From JAKPQE01 sp041397845 (GTDB lineage: Bacteria > Pseudomonadota > Alphaproteobacteria > Rhizobiales > JAKPQE01): a stretch of 64,000 bases of DNA. The notes under the pieces are model-generated. The model was not told where the DNA came from. It saw nothing but the letters and a program-made list of their open reading frames with translations, and made no database searches. The DNA is taken from assembly GCA_041397845.1 (NCBI GenBank), contig JAWKVW010000002.1:62001-126000 (forward strand), given 5' to 3'. A program made the translations under genes and the position numbers. Shown one piece after another: positions 53,461 through 63,133 of this stretch (within the stretch, counting starts at the first letter, position 1; every line of letters starts with the position of its first letter).

Positions 53461-54054
53461 GTGAAAATGATTCTGCCGATTGCGCTCCTTGGAGCGCTCG
53501 CGATCGCCGGCTGCGATCAGGAAAAGAAGGAAGCCGAGAGCAAGGCTCCGGCCGAGACGGCGGCGCTGGCCGCGCCCGCGTCCGTTTCGAAAAACCGGGG
53601 CGGAGGCCGTCGATTCAGCCAAGGAAATCGCCGAGAAGGCCGCTGAAGCTGCCGGAGCGGCGGCGAGCGCGGCGACGGGATGCAGTGAAGGCGCGGCCGA
53701 AAGCGCCGCCGACGCTGCCGGCAATGTCCTCAACGCCGCCAAGGATGCGGCTGGCGGAGGCGGTCGATGCCGCCACGACGCGCGGCGGATGCCAAGAAGG
53801 CCGCCGAAGCAGGCGGCCGACGCCGTGAAGGACCAGATGCCGGGTACGTCCGGAATGAGCGGCCAGGAAGGAATGTCGGGTATGGGCGGCATGTCCGGAA
53901 TGAGCGGCCAGGAAGGCACAGCTCGGCATGGGCGGCATGTCCGGAATGAGTGGCCAGGAAGGCGCTGTCCGGCATGGGTGGCATGTCCGGAATGAGCGGT
54001 CAGGAAGGCATGTCCGGCATGGGTGGCATGTCCGGGACCGAGACCAAGCAGTAA
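53461..54054 (+). CDS. Lipoprotein with Ala-rich helix and Met/Gly tandem repeats, frameshifted
   Basis: GTG 53461 (AGGAGAACTGCA upstream) opens MILPIALLGALAIAGC, a clear lipobox, then a Lys/Glu-rich stretch. After a shift near 53595 the product continues as an Ala-rich amphipathic helix (DSAKEIAEKAAEAAGAAA, AESAADAAGNVLNAAKDAA), and ends in four copies of a GMSGQEGMSGMGG-like unit and GTETKQ at TAA 54052-54054. The frame slips again inside the repeats. About 195 residues intended. Resembles Ala-rich lipoproteins with repeat tails of unknown role; the Met/Gly repeats could bind metal or interact with other proteins (speculative). Confidence 0.65.
53848..54040 (+). repeat. Four tandem repeats of about 45 bp coding for Met/Gly-rich units
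   Basis: The unit begins TCCGGAATGAGCGGCCAGGA and recurs near 53849, 53894, 53939 and 53986 with small changes. Copy number may be wrong in a draft assembly. Confidence 0.8.
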
Positions 54055-54072
54055 GCAGAGCTTTTGCTTTCA

Positions 54073-54116
54073 GGGCGGGCGGCGTGCATGGAATATGCGC
54101 GTCGCCCGCCGGCTTT
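54073..54116 (+). terminator. Probable terminator after the repeat lipoprotein gene
   Basis: Inverted GGCGGGCG / CGCCCGCC-type arms around 54075-54083 and 54102-54111, followed by GGCTTTTGC, 20 bases after the stop. Confidence 0.5.
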
Positions 54117-54229
54117 TGCCGGCCATTCCGGATTTGCGATTGAACCGGCGCGGGCTCAGCCCTTAAGCTGGCTGGACTTGTGTTGCTTCGGCGGCTTCAG
54201 GCCAGCCGGCATTGCGGTGAACACAGTCC

Positions 54230-54931
54230 ATGGGCATCTGGGAAAAGTTTGGCACGGTCGCCGCGGAGATCGTCGAACGCGCGCCGATCCGGACGCTGTT
54301 CGAGCGGCTGCGCGACCAGTTGTTCGGCGACGCCGAGGAGCGTCGGCAGATGGCGTTCACGATGGCGATGGTGGCGCTGTCGGCGAAGATGGCCAAGGCG
54401 GATGGCGTCGTGACGGCCGACGAGATCGCGGCGTTCGAGCGGCTGTTCCACATGCCGGTCGGGCAGGAGCGCAACATCGCCCGGTTCTTCGATTTCGCCC
54501 GGCAGGATGTCGCCGGCTTCGAGGCCTATGCGAGCCAGGTTGCCGAGCTCTATCCCGATTCCCCGGAGATGCTGGAAGACATTCTCGACGGGCTGTTCCA
54601 GGTGGCCGGCGCGGACGGGGCGATGCACGAGGCCGAGCTTCTGTTCCTTGAGCAGGTCGGTGCGATCTTCGGTCTTGCCGATGGCGACTTCCAGAGGATC
54701 AAGGCGCGCCATGTCGTGCCGGACGCGAGCGACCCTTACGTCATTCTCGGCATCGACCGCTCGATCAGCGACAGCGAGCTGAAGCGGCATTATCGGCGGC
54801 TGGTGATGGAAAACCATCCGGACCGGCACATCGCGCTCGGCGTGCCGGAAGAATTCGTGGTGATTGCGACGGAAAAACTCGCCATCATCAACGAGGCCTA
54901 TGACAGGATCGCGAAGGAGAGGCGGCTTTGA
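54230..54931 (+). CDS. djlA: DjlA-like co-chaperone (TerB plus DnaJ domains)
   Basis: A 233-residue protein with an N-terminal TerB-like helical domain (AFTMAMVALSAKMAKADGVVTADEIAAFERLF; acidic metal-binding pattern, residues about 40-150) and a C-terminal J domain (YVILGIDRSISDSELKRHYRRLVMENHPDRH, HPD motif near residue 199). J domains stimulate DnaK ATPase. E. coli DjlA has an N-terminal membrane anchor; none is seen here, so it is a cytosolic version. The stop overlaps the next start (TTGA), so the amidase is co-translated. Confidence 0.88.
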   Translation: MGIWEKFGTVAAEIVERAPIRTLFERLRDQLFGDAEERRQMAFTMAMVALSAKMAKADGVVTADEIAAFERLFHMPVGQERNIARFFDFARQDVAGFEAYASQVAELYPDSPEMLEDILDGLFQVAGADGAMHEAELLFLEQVGAIFGLADGDFQRIKARHVVPDASDPYVILGIDRSISDSELKRHYRRLVMENHPDRHIALGVPEEFVVIATEKLAIINEAYDRIAKERRL

Positions 54932-55719
54932 GCGATGATATCGCCCTTTCCCCGGACAGCTTGTTCGTTGCCGATGTGATTGCCTCGCCGAATCATGGCG
55001 AACGGCGGGACGGGCGCCGGCCGGACATGATCATCCTGCATTATACCGGCATGCCGGATGCGGCGTCCGCGGTCGAATGGCTGTGCCGGGCCGAATCCGA
55101 AGTTTCCGCGCATTACGTCGTCGACGAGGACGGGCGGGTGCTGCAGCTCGTGGCCGAGGGGCGGCGCGCCTGGCATGCCGGCAAGTCCGCCTGGGGCGGC
55201 GAGTGCGACATCAATTCGGCCTCTATCGGCATCGAGATCGTCAATCCGGGTCATGAATTCGGCTACCGGCCATTTCCCGAGGAGCAGATCGAGGCGGTAA
55301 TCGGGCTTTGCCTCGACATCAGCCTCAGGCACGGGATCGCGCCGCACCGGGTGCTCGGCCATTCCGACGTCGCACCGATGCGCAAGACCGATCCGGGCGA
55401 GCTCTTTCCGTGGGTGGTGCTCGCCGATGCGGGCGTTGGCCATTACGTGCCGCCGCAGCCGATCGGCGATCCGGCCGGGCTGGCGCCCGGCAGCGAGGGG
55501 CCGGCGGTGCGGGCGCTGCAGGCGCTGTTGTCGGTCTATGGCTATGACGTCCGGCCGCTCGGGCAGTTCGACGAGCAGACCGAGGCGGTCGTCAGGGCAT
55601 TCCAGCGGCATTTCCGGCCGGCGCGGGTTGATGGCGTCGCCGATGCCTCGACGGTGCGCACGCTGAAACGGCTGATCGATGCGCTGCCGGATGTCAGCGA
55701 CGCGGTCGTCGTCGCATGA
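54928..55719 (+). CDS. N-acetylmuramoyl-L-alanine amidase (Amidase_2) with peptidoglycan-binding domain
   Basis: Zinc amidase of the AmiD/AmpD type that cuts between MurNAc and L-Ala. Residues: His38 in IILHYTG, SAHYVVDEDGRVLQLV, AWHAGKSAW, and GHSDVAPMRKTDPGELFPW with the second His and Asp; a peptidoglycan-binding domain (VRALQALLSVYGYDV...FQRHFRP) follows at about residues 190-245. The only sensible start is TTG 54928, overlapping the djlA stop as TTGA. No signal peptide is visible, which is odd for an AmiD-like enzyme and closer to cytosolic AmpD; but AmpD lacks the binding domain. 263 residues. RNase P RNA follows. Confidence 0.88.
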   Translation: MSDDIALSPDSLFVADVIASPNHGERRDGRRPDMIILHYTGMPDAASAVEWLCRAESEVSAHYVVDEDGRVLQLVAEGRRAWHAGKSAWGGECDINSASIGIEIVNPGHEFGYRPFPEEQIEAVIGLCLDISLRHGIAPHRVLGHSDVAPMRKTDPGELFPWVVLADAGVGHYVPPQPIGDPAGLAPGSEGPAVRALQALLSVYGYDVRPLGQFDEQTEAVVRAFQRHFRPARVDGVADASTVRTLKRLIDALPDVSDAVVVA

Positions 55720-55770
55720 TCGGCGCCGAGCGGACTTGACCTTTCCCCTCCGAACGCCTTTATCGGTCCT

Positions 55771-56154
55771 GCCAGTCGGCCGGACGGCCGCTCCCGCATG
55801 GACCGAAAGGTTGCGGGGGAGGAAAGTCCGGGCTCCACGGAAACACGGTGCCGGGTAACGCCCGGCGGGGGCGACCCCAGGGAAAGTGCCACAGAAAGCA
55901 AACCGCCCGCGGCGCGCCGCGGGTAAGGGTGAAAGGGTGGGGTAAGAGCCCACCGCGGGACCGGCAACGGGACCGGCACGGTAAACCCCACCGGGAGCAA
56001 GACCGAATAGGGGCGACGCGGGGAAACCCGGCCGGTTTCCAGGCCAGTCGCCCGGGTTGGTTGCGTGAGGCGTCCGGCAACGGGCGTCCCAGATGAATGG
56101 CCGTCACGCGGGCTCGCGCCCGCCCCACAGAACCCGGCTTACAGGCCGACTGGC
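55771..56154 (+). ncRNA. rnpB: RNase P RNA (class A)
   Basis: Catalytic RNA of RNase P that matures tRNA 5' ends. Helix P1 is perfect between GCCAGTCGGCC at 55771-55781 and GGCCGACTGGC at 56144-56154. The universal core GAGGAAAGTCCGGGCTCC lies at about 55821-55838 and the partner ACAGAACCCGGCTTACAGG at 56127-56144. Length 384 is normal for alphaproteobacteria. GCTTTTTCC follows as a likely end. No protein gene overlaps. Confidence 0.95.
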
Positions 56155-56325
56155 GCTTTTTCCTTGCCCTGCAATTCAATTTTTTCGTGCTGCGCTTCGC
56201 CGCAGCGCGGCCGCCCGTGCCGACGGCCGGGCAGCTATGCCAACGGAATATTAAGGCTAATCGTTTCCAATCGGCAAAACGGGCAGGCGAGGGATCGTCT
56301 GTCCAGTCCGGTTCCATGATTGACG

Positions 56326-56360
56326 GCCCAAATTATCCCATGCTATCCCAAGCTATCCCG
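56326..56360. promoter_or_regulatory. MraZ operator (four 10-bp spaced repeats)
   Basis: GCCCA, TCCCA, TCCCA and TCCCG start at 56326, 56336, 56346 and 56356, exactly ten bases apart (TGGGA-N5 repeats on the other strand). This matches the known MraZ-binding pattern, 137 bases upstream of mraZ, and predicts autoregulation of the dcw cluster. Confidence 0.8.
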
Positions 56361-56496
56361 TATCGATGGGTAGATGACTGCGGCAGGCGCGGTGTGGGTT
56401 TCCGCTTTCGGCGGAACGCCCGGGCCTGTCTCGCGCTCGTCTCCGGTCGGATGCTGCGGGTTGGACGGCCCGTTGTCGGGTCAGGCGAGGGAACCG

Positions 56497-56958
56497 ATGC
56501 ACGGCTTCGTTTCGACCTACACGATGAAGCTCGACGCCAAGGGGCGGGTCTCGGTGCCGGCGCCGTTTCGCCAGATTCTGGCGGCGGACGGGTTCGAGGG
56601 GCTGTACTGCTTTCCCGCACCGGACATGGCGGCGCTCGATGCCGGCGGCAACCGGCTGCTGTCGACGATAGAGGCGCGCCTGGAGGGACTTCAGCCCTAT
56701 TCGGAGGCGCACGATCTCCTGTCGACGGCGTTCTACGGGGTCAGCGAAATCCTGAAGATCGATCAGGACGGGCGGGTCGGGCTGACCGAGACGCTGAAGG
56801 CCTATGCCGGCATCAGCGGTCAGGTGACGTTCGTCGGTCAGGCCTACAAATTCCAGATCTGGGCGCCGGAGCGCTTTGCGGACTATCTCGCCGAGGCGCG
56901 GGCGAAAGCGCGCGCGGTGCTGCGCGGCGGGGCTCCGGCCGGGAGCGCACAGGCATGA
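56497..56958 (+). CDS. mraZ: Transcriptional regulator MraZ
   Basis: First gene of the dcw cluster, a 153-residue AbrB-like DNA-binding protein that forms rings and represses its own operon. Two SpoVT/AbrB repeats: FVSTYTMKLDAKGRVSVPAPFRQIL and EILKIDQDGRVGLTETLKAYAGISGQVTFVGQ followed by FQIWAPERF. ATG 56497 has GCGAGGGAACCG upstream; longer in-frame starts add no family sequence. It overlaps rsmH by four bases (ATGA). Confidence 0.95.
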   Translation: MHGFVSTYTMKLDAKGRVSVPAPFRQILAADGFEGLYCFPAPDMAALDAGGNRLLSTIEARLEGLQPYSEAHDLLSTAFYGVSEILKIDQDGRVGLTETLKAYAGISGQVTFVGQAYKFQIWAPERFADYLAEARAKARAVLRGGAPAGSAQA

Positions 56959-57977
56959 GCGGCGCCATCGACACAAATGGCGCTGCGGACAGTGCCCGCC
57001 ATGTTCCGGTGATGCTGGAGGAGGTCCTGCACTTCCTTGCGCCGAGCCGGGGCGGCATCATCATCGACGGCACGTTCGGGGCCGGTGGCTATACGCGGGC
57101 GCTGCTTTCGGCGGGCGCCGACGTTCTTGCCATCGATCGTGATCCGGATGCGATCGCGCGCGGCGGGCGGCTCGTTGCCAAGGCGAACGGCCGGCTCTGC
57201 CTCGTGCACGGCCGCTTTTCGGAACTCGACGTGCACGCGCGCGGCGTCGGCCGGCAGGGCGTCGACGGCGTCGTGCTCGATATCGGCGTGTCCTCGATGC
57301 AGCTCGACGAGGCAGATCGCGGCTTCTCGTTCCGGCTCGACGGGCCGCTCGACATGCGCATGGAGCGCACCGGGCCGAGCGCGGCCGATGTCGTCAACGA
57401 GATGGGCGAGCGCGATCTTGCCGTGCTCATCTCGATGTTCGGCGAGGAGCGCAAGGCCGGCCTCGTGGCGCGGGCGATCGTCAACCGGCGCGTCGAGCGC
57501 CGGTTCGAGACGACGGGCGATCTTGCCGATGTCGTCGGCCGGGCGATCGGGCGGCGGCACGACGACACCATCGACCCGGCGACGCGGACCTTCCAGGCGC
57601 TGCGCATCTACGTCAACCGCGAGCTCGACGAGCTGGCGGCGGCGCTGGCGGCGGCGGAGCGCATTCTGGCGCCCGGCGGCCGGCTGGTCGTCGTTTCCTT
57701 CCATTCGCTCGAGGATCGCATCGTCAAGCGGTTCCTCGCAGATCGCAGCCGCACCAATCCGGGCGGTTCGCGGCACCTGCCGCAGGAGACCCTGCCGCCG
57801 GCGACGTTCACGCTGCTCGCCAAGGGTGCCGAGACGCCGGGCGAGACGGAGACGGGGTCCAATCCGCGGGCGCGCTCGGCAAGGCTTCGCGCAGCCGTGC
57901 GGACCGAAGCCGCGGCCCGCGACATCGACATGGCAGCACTTGGCGTGCCGCAGCTCGAAGCGAGGCGGCGGCGATGA
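56955..57977 (+). CDS. rsmH: 16S rRNA (cytosine-1402-N4) methyltransferase RsmH
   Basis: SAM-dependent methyltransferase of 16S rRNA C1402, 340 residues. Signatures: HVPVMLEEVLHFLAP, IIIDGTFGAGGYTRALLSAGADVLAIDRDPDAI, DGVVLDIGVSSMQLDEADRGFSFRLDGPLDMRM, ATRTFQALRIYVNRELDEL and VVSFHSLEDRIVKRF. Start overlaps mraZ, end overlaps ftsL (ATGA). Frame clean and length normal. Confidence 0.97.
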   Translation: MSGAIDTNGAADSARHVPVMLEEVLHFLAPSRGGIIIDGTFGAGGYTRALLSAGADVLAIDRDPDAIARGGRLVAKANGRLCLVHGRFSELDVHARGVGRQGVDGVVLDIGVSSMQLDEADRGFSFRLDGPLDMRMERTGPSAADVVNEMGERDLAVLISMFGEERKAGLVARAIVNRRVERRFETTGDLADVVGRAIGRRHDDTIDPATRTFQALRIYVNRELDELAAALAAAERILAPGGRLVVVSFHSLEDRIVKRFLADRSRTNPGGSRHLPQETLPPATFTLLAKGAETPGETETGSNPRARSARLRAAVRTEAAARDIDMAALGVPQLEARRRR

Positions 57978-58336
57978 ACAGATATGTCAATGCCGTGCTG
58001 GTCGCGGCGATGATGGCCGGCGTCGGCTCGGTCTACCAGCTCAAATACCAGGTCGAGCTGGCGGCCGAGCACCTTGCCGAGGTCAAACGCGAGATCAACA
58101 AGGAGAAGGAGGCGATTGCCCTCCTTCAGGCGGAATGGAGCCTGCTTAACCAGCCGTCGCGCCTGCAGGCGCTGGTGGAACGTCATGGCGACTATCTGAA
58201 GCTGGAGCCGCTGAAGCCGCAGCAGCTCGGAACGCTCGCCGACGTGCCCGACCGGCCGCCGCCGGCGCAGGAAGACGGCGACATGACGGCATCGATACCG
58301 GGGCAAGACCCGATTTCGACTTTTCTGGCGCAGTAA
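57974..58336 (+). CDS. ftsL: Cell division protein FtsL
   Basis: Small bitopic division protein, 120 residues, with a membrane helix at about 5-20 and a leucine-zipper-like coiled coil (VELAAEHLAEVKREINKEKEAIALLQAEWSLLNQPSRLQALVERH). The EWSLLNQPxRLQ segment is typical of alphaproteobacterial FtsL. It bridges FtsB/FtsI at the septum. Overlaps rsmH by four bases; ftsI follows. Confidence 0.9.
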   Translation: MNRYVNAVLVAAMMAGVGSVYQLKYQVELAAEHLAEVKREINKEKEAIALLQAEWSLLNQPSRLQALVERHGDYLKLEPLKPQQLGTLADVPDRPPPAQEDGDMTASIPGQDPISTFLAQ

Positions 58337-58379
58337 GCGCAACGAGGTTCAAGGACAGAACCGAGGTCGTATTCAACGC

Positions 58380-60200
58380 ATGTTCGCGTCCGGTCGGCGG
58401 ATCGACCGGGGACATGTCTGGTGGTCGAGGCGTATGGTAGTTCAGTCGGTACCCCTGTTGCCCCGCGTGGGCCGTTTCCAGAATGACGCGCCGGTCGAGG
58501 CGCCGTCGGCGATTTCCCTCGATGGCCAGCGCAAGCGCCGTTCGGCGGCGACGCGCAGCCGGCTGCGCCTGACGATGCTGGCGTTCGCCCTCGTCTATGG
58601 CGCGATCGGGACCAAGCTCGTCGTGCTCGGCATGACGCCGCCGCCGGTCGCCAAGGTGCATCTGACGGCGCAGGACACAGTCGCGGCGGCGCGACCGGGC
58701 CTCTTCGACCGCAACGGCGAGATGCTGGCGACGGACATCACGACCGCCTCGCTGTTTGCCGAGCCGCGCAAGATCATCGACCCCGACGAGGCGGTCGAGG
58801 CGCTGTCGACGGTGTTGCCGGACCTTGACTACGAGCATCTGCGGTCGCGGCTGGCGAGCGATGCCGGTTTCCTCTGGATCAAGCGCGAGATCATGCCGAA
58901 GCAGCAGTCGGAAATTCTCCGGCTTGGCATTCCGGGCATCAATTTCGTCAACGAGAACAAGCGGTTCTATCCCGGCGGGCTGACCGCCGCGCATGTTCTC
59001 GGCCATGTCAATGTCGACAACCGGCATTGCCGGCATCGAGAAGTATGTCGACGGGCAGGGCTTGTCGACCTGCAGGAGCTCGGCTTTGCCAAGTCGCGCT
59101 CCTCCAGCCTCGAGCCGGTGAAGCTGTCGATTGACCTGCGGGCCCAGCATGTGCTGCGCGACGAGCTCGGCCACGCGATGGAGGCCTATCAGGCAATCGC
59201 GGCGCTTGGCGTCGCTCGACGTGCGCACCGGCGAAGTCATCGCGATGAGCTCGCCGTCGGACTACGACCCGAACCATCCGCCGAGGCGCTGCAGAAGGAC
59301 CGCATCAACCGCGTGACGGCGGGCGTTCCGAGCTCGGCTCGACGTTCAAGATGTTCACCACGGCGATGGCGCTCGACACCGGCTGGGTGACGCTTTCGAG
59401 CACGTTCGATGCGCGGGCTGTGGGCGCCGATCCGCGTTGGCCGTTTCTCGATCGACGATTTCCACGGCGGCAAGCGTCGGGTTCTCACCGTGCTTGAGAT
59501 CTTCATCACTCGTCCAACATCGGCACGGCGAAGATGGCGCTCGCGGTCGGCATGGAGGCGCAGCAGGACTATTTCCGGCGCTTCGGCCTGTTCGACAAGG
59601 CCACCACCGAACTGCCGGAAGTCGGCAGCGCCGATCATTCCGAGCAAGTGGATCGGAGCTGACCGATCACCTCGTCCTTCGGCCACGGCCTCTCGGTCGA
59701 GCCGATGCAGGCGGCGGTGGCGGCGGCGGCGCTCGTCAACGGCGGCCTGCTGCTGCCGCCGACCTTCCCGCGCACGCCGGAAGAGGCGGATGCGCTCGCG
59801 GTGCGGGTTGTGCGGCCGGAGACGAGCCGGATGATGCGCCATCTGGATGCGGCTCAATGCTCAAGGGCTCGGGCAAAGGGCCGAGGCCGAGGGCTATTTC
59901 GTCGGCGGCAAGACCGGAACGGCGGAAAAGGTGGTCGGCGGCAGCATTCGCCTCGAAACGCCTCAATACGTTCCTATCGGCGTTCCCGATGGACAAATCC
60001 GCGTTACGTCGTCATGGTGACGCTGGACGAACCGAAGGCAGTGGAAGGCGCAAGCGGCGCGACGGCTGGCGTCAATGCCGCGCCGACGGTCGGCAAGGTC
60101 ATCTCGGATCGCGCCGATGCTCGGGTCATGCCCGGTACCGGCGACACGGCAAGGAAAATCACGCTTGTTCACAATTGCGCCGCGCGGTGCACGCGGATAA
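58380..60200 (+). pseudogene. ftsI: Penicillin-binding protein FtsI (PBP3), shattered after residue 215
   Basis: Septal transpeptidase. The frame from ATG 58380 (or 58434) runs clean through a membrane helix (LTMLAFALVYGAIGTKLVVLG), RPGLFDRNGEMLATDITTASLFAEPRKI and NFVNENKRFYPGGLTAAHVLGHVNVDN to about 59020. Afterwards blocks in changing frames show IAGIEKYVDGQGL, LSIDLRAQHVLRDEL, VLDVRTGEVIAMSSPSDYDPNHP, GSTFKMFTTAMALDTG (SxxK nucleophile), SSFGHGLSVEPMQ, YFVGGKTGTAEKV (KTG) and VVMVTLDEPK; the original stop is probably TAA 60198-60200. About 600 residues intended. As the gene is essential, the breaks point to sequence errors. Confidence 0.85.
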
Positions 60201-60262
60201 AGACGGGTAAGCAATGAGGGGCCGGCCATCACACCGGCCCCTTGGCCAATGCAAGGGGCATC

Positions 60263-61720
60263 ATGAAACTTGCCGAACTCGCGGGTGACGCGGCGGCGCG
60301 GATCGAGGGCGATCCGGCAACCGAGATCACGGGACTGACGGCCGACAGCCGCAAGGCCGGACCCGGCATGCTGTTCGGTGGCACTGCCCGGCATGACGAA
60401 GGTCGACGGCTCGGCCTTCGCTGCGCAGGTGGCGGTGGCGTCGGGCGCCAGCGCCGTGCTTGTCGGCCGCGACGCCATTGCCGGTGACCTTGGCGGTGCG
60501 GCGCTCGTTCGCGACGACGATCCGCGGCGGCGGCTGGCGCTGATGGCGGCGCGGTTCTTCGGCGCCGGCAGCCGGCGACGATGGTCGCTGTGACCGGCAC
60601 GGCCGGCAAGACGTCGATCGCCCTCGTTCGTGCGCCAGGATCTGGCAGGCGGCCGGGCATGTCTCGGCCGCGGTCGGCACGCTCGGTGTCTCGACCGCCG
60701 CCGGCACGCGCTACGGCAGCCTGACGACGCCGGACCCGATCCGCCTGCAGGAAATCCTTGCCGAACTTGCCGACGAGGGCGTCACCCATGCGGCTATGGA
60801 AGCCTGAGCCACGGCCTCGACCAGCGGCGGCTCGACGGGGTGTGACCGAAGGCCGGCGCCCTCTACCAATCTCGGCGCGACCATCTCGACTATCACGCCG
60901 ACGCCGAGGACTATTTCCAGCTGCTCCGGCTTTTCGATACGCTGCTTGGTGATGACGCGGCCGTCGTCGTCGATGCGGACGAGGTCGGCGCCGAACGCGT
61001 CGCGGCGGTGGCGCGGGCGCGCGGCCAGCGGCTCTTTACCGTCGGCGAGGCCGGCGATGGCCTTGCGGCTCGTTTCGATCCGCCGCGAGGGCTATGGCCA
61101 GCGGCTCGAAATCGAGGCCGGCGGGCAGCGCCACGAGGTGTCGCTGCCGCTCGTCGGCCGGCGTTCGTGTCGAACGCTTGTCGCGGCCGGCCTTGCGATC
61201 GCCACCGGCGTCGCGGTCGACAAGGACCGCGCGCTCGGCGGCCTCGAGGGCGCGGCGGGCGACTCGACTTCGCTGGCCAGACGGCGGCCGGAGCGCTCTG
61301 CTTCATCGACTATGCGCACAAGCCTGAGGCGCTGAAAAGGCGCTCTCCGCCCTCAGGCCCTTGCGGACAGGCGCCTCGTCGTGGTATTCGGCGCCGGCGG
61401 CGACCGCGATCGCGGCAAACGGCCGATCATGGGCGCCATCGCGGCGGCCGGGGCGGATGTCGTCATCGCATCGACGACAACCCGCGCAGCGAGGAGCCGG
61501 CGGCGATCCGCGCCGAAATCCTGGCGGCGGCGCTGGGCGCCATCGAGATCGGCGATCGCGGCGCGCGATCCGTGCGGCGGTCGAGATGATCGCAGAGTCG
61601 GCGACGCTGCTCGTCGCGGGCAAGGACATGAGACGGGACAGATCGTCGGGGACGGTGCCGCCGTTTTCCGACCACGAAGAAGCCGCGGAAGGCTCTTCGC
61701 GATCGCCGAGGAAGAAATGA
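60263..61720 (+). pseudogene. murE: UDP-MurNAc-L-Ala-D-Glu ligase MurE, shattered
   Basis: Adds the third residue (usually meso-diaminopimelate in this group) to the peptidoglycan precursor. Start ATG 60263 (AAGGGGCATC upstream): MKLAELAGDAAARIEGDPATEITGLTADSRKAGPGMLF. Later blocks in changing frames: VAVTGTxGKTS (ATP loop), AAVGTLGVST, YGSLTTPDPIRLQEILAELADEGVTHAAMEA, SHGLDQRRLDG, DYHADAEDYFQAxLRLFDTLL, IDYAHKPEAL, LVVVFGAGGDRDRGKRPIMG and AGKGHETGQIVGD. The stop TGA 61718-61720 overlaps the murF ATG. About 485 residues intended. A short hairpin (60218-60241) precedes the gene. Confidence 0.85.
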
Positions 61721-63123
61721 CCGAGCCGCTGTGGACCGTTGCTGAAGGTTGCCGCCGTCGACGGCGAGCTGCTCGGCGAAGCTGGGGCGGGGATTACCGG
61801 CATTTCGATCGACAGCCGGATGGTCACGCCGGGCGAGGTTTCTTGCCATCACCGGCGATCGCTTGACGGCCATTACCTTCGCTGCCGCCGCGCTCGAGAA
61901 CGGCGCCGGTACTGCCGCCGCGGCAGTGCGGCGGGGGAACTGCGTGCAGCGGCTGCCGGTTGCTGTCGACGATCCGTTGCAGGCGCTGGAGCGCTCCGCG
62001 GCGTGGCGCGGGCCTGGACGCGGGCGCAGGTCATCGCCGTCACCGGCAGCGTCGGGCAGACCAGCACCAAGGAAATGCCAGCTGGCGCTCGGCGTCCGGC
62101 ACGACGCATGTCTCGGCGGCGTCGTTCAACAATCACTGGGCGTGCCGCTGCCGCTGGCGCGGATGCCGGCCGATGTCGATTTCGCCGTGCTCGAGGTCGG
62201 CATGAACCATGCCGGCGAGATCACGCCGCTGGTCGCGATGCAGGTGCCCGCAGGTGGCGATCATCACGACGGTCGAACCGGTTCACCCGAACAGCTTCTC
62301 CGGCATCGAGGAATCTCCGGCCGACGCCAAGGCGAAATCTTCACCGGGCTCGTGGCCGGCGGCACGGCGATCCTCACGCCGACAACCCGCTCTACGACCG
62401 GCTGGCGATGCGGGCGGCCGAGGCCGGCATCTCGCGCATCGTCCGGTTCCGCAGCGGCGCGGGCATGGAGGCGCGGCCTGTCAAGATCGCGCCGAGCGAT
62501 ACCTGCTCCTGCATTTCGGCGGAAATCCGGCCACGACGTTGCCTACAAGGTCGGCGCGCCGGGCCGGCACCTGGCGATGAACAGCCTTGCGGCGCTCGCG
62601 GGCCGCGAGCTTGCCGGGGCGGACCTTGCCCGGGCGGCGCTCGGCCTTGGTGACCTTCTCGGCGCAGAAAGGCCGCGGCGAGCGGCTCGGCCTTGCCATG
62701 CGCGATGGCGATCACCGTCATCGACGAAAGCTACAACGCCAATCCGGCCTCGATGCGGGCGGCGATCGCTGCTGGCCGATGCGCAGTCGGCAAGCACGGA
62801 CGGCGGATCGCCGTCCTCGGCGACATGCTGGAGCTTGGCGAGGAGAGCCGGCGCTGCATCGCGATCTCGCCGGGCCGCTTGCCGGCGGGGGTCGAGCGGG
62901 TCCATCTTTCCGGGCCGGACAGCGCTCTGGGGAGGTCTTGCCAGCGAATCTTTCGCGGCGCGTATGCCAAGAGCTCGGCCGGTCTCGAATCAATCCTGCC
63001 GGGCGAGCTGGTGCCTGGCGATGTCATCATGATCAAAGGCCCCAACGGCAGCCGGATGGGACTTCTGGTGGACGCGCCGAAAGCGCGGTTCCGCCGTCCG
63101 CTGACGGGGCAAAGAGGGGTTAG
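61717..63123 (+). pseudogene. murF: UDP-MurNAc-tripeptide-D-Ala-D-Ala ligase MurF, shattered
   Basis: Adds D-Ala-D-Ala to the peptidoglycan precursor. Blocks across frames: MTEPLWTVAE, GITGISIDSRMVTPGEVF, VIAVTGSVGKTSTKEM (ATP loop), FNNHWGVPLPLARMPADVDFAVLEVGMNHAGEITPL, ITTVEPVHPNSFSGIEE, GRHLAMNSLAALA, ITVIDESYNANPASMRAAI and AVLGDMLELGEESR, then GDVIMIKGPNGSRMG and a stop TAG at 63121-63123. About 468 residues intended. Overlaps murE by four bases; mraY begins ten bases later. Confidence 0.85.
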
Positions 63124-63133
63124 AAACAGGGGC

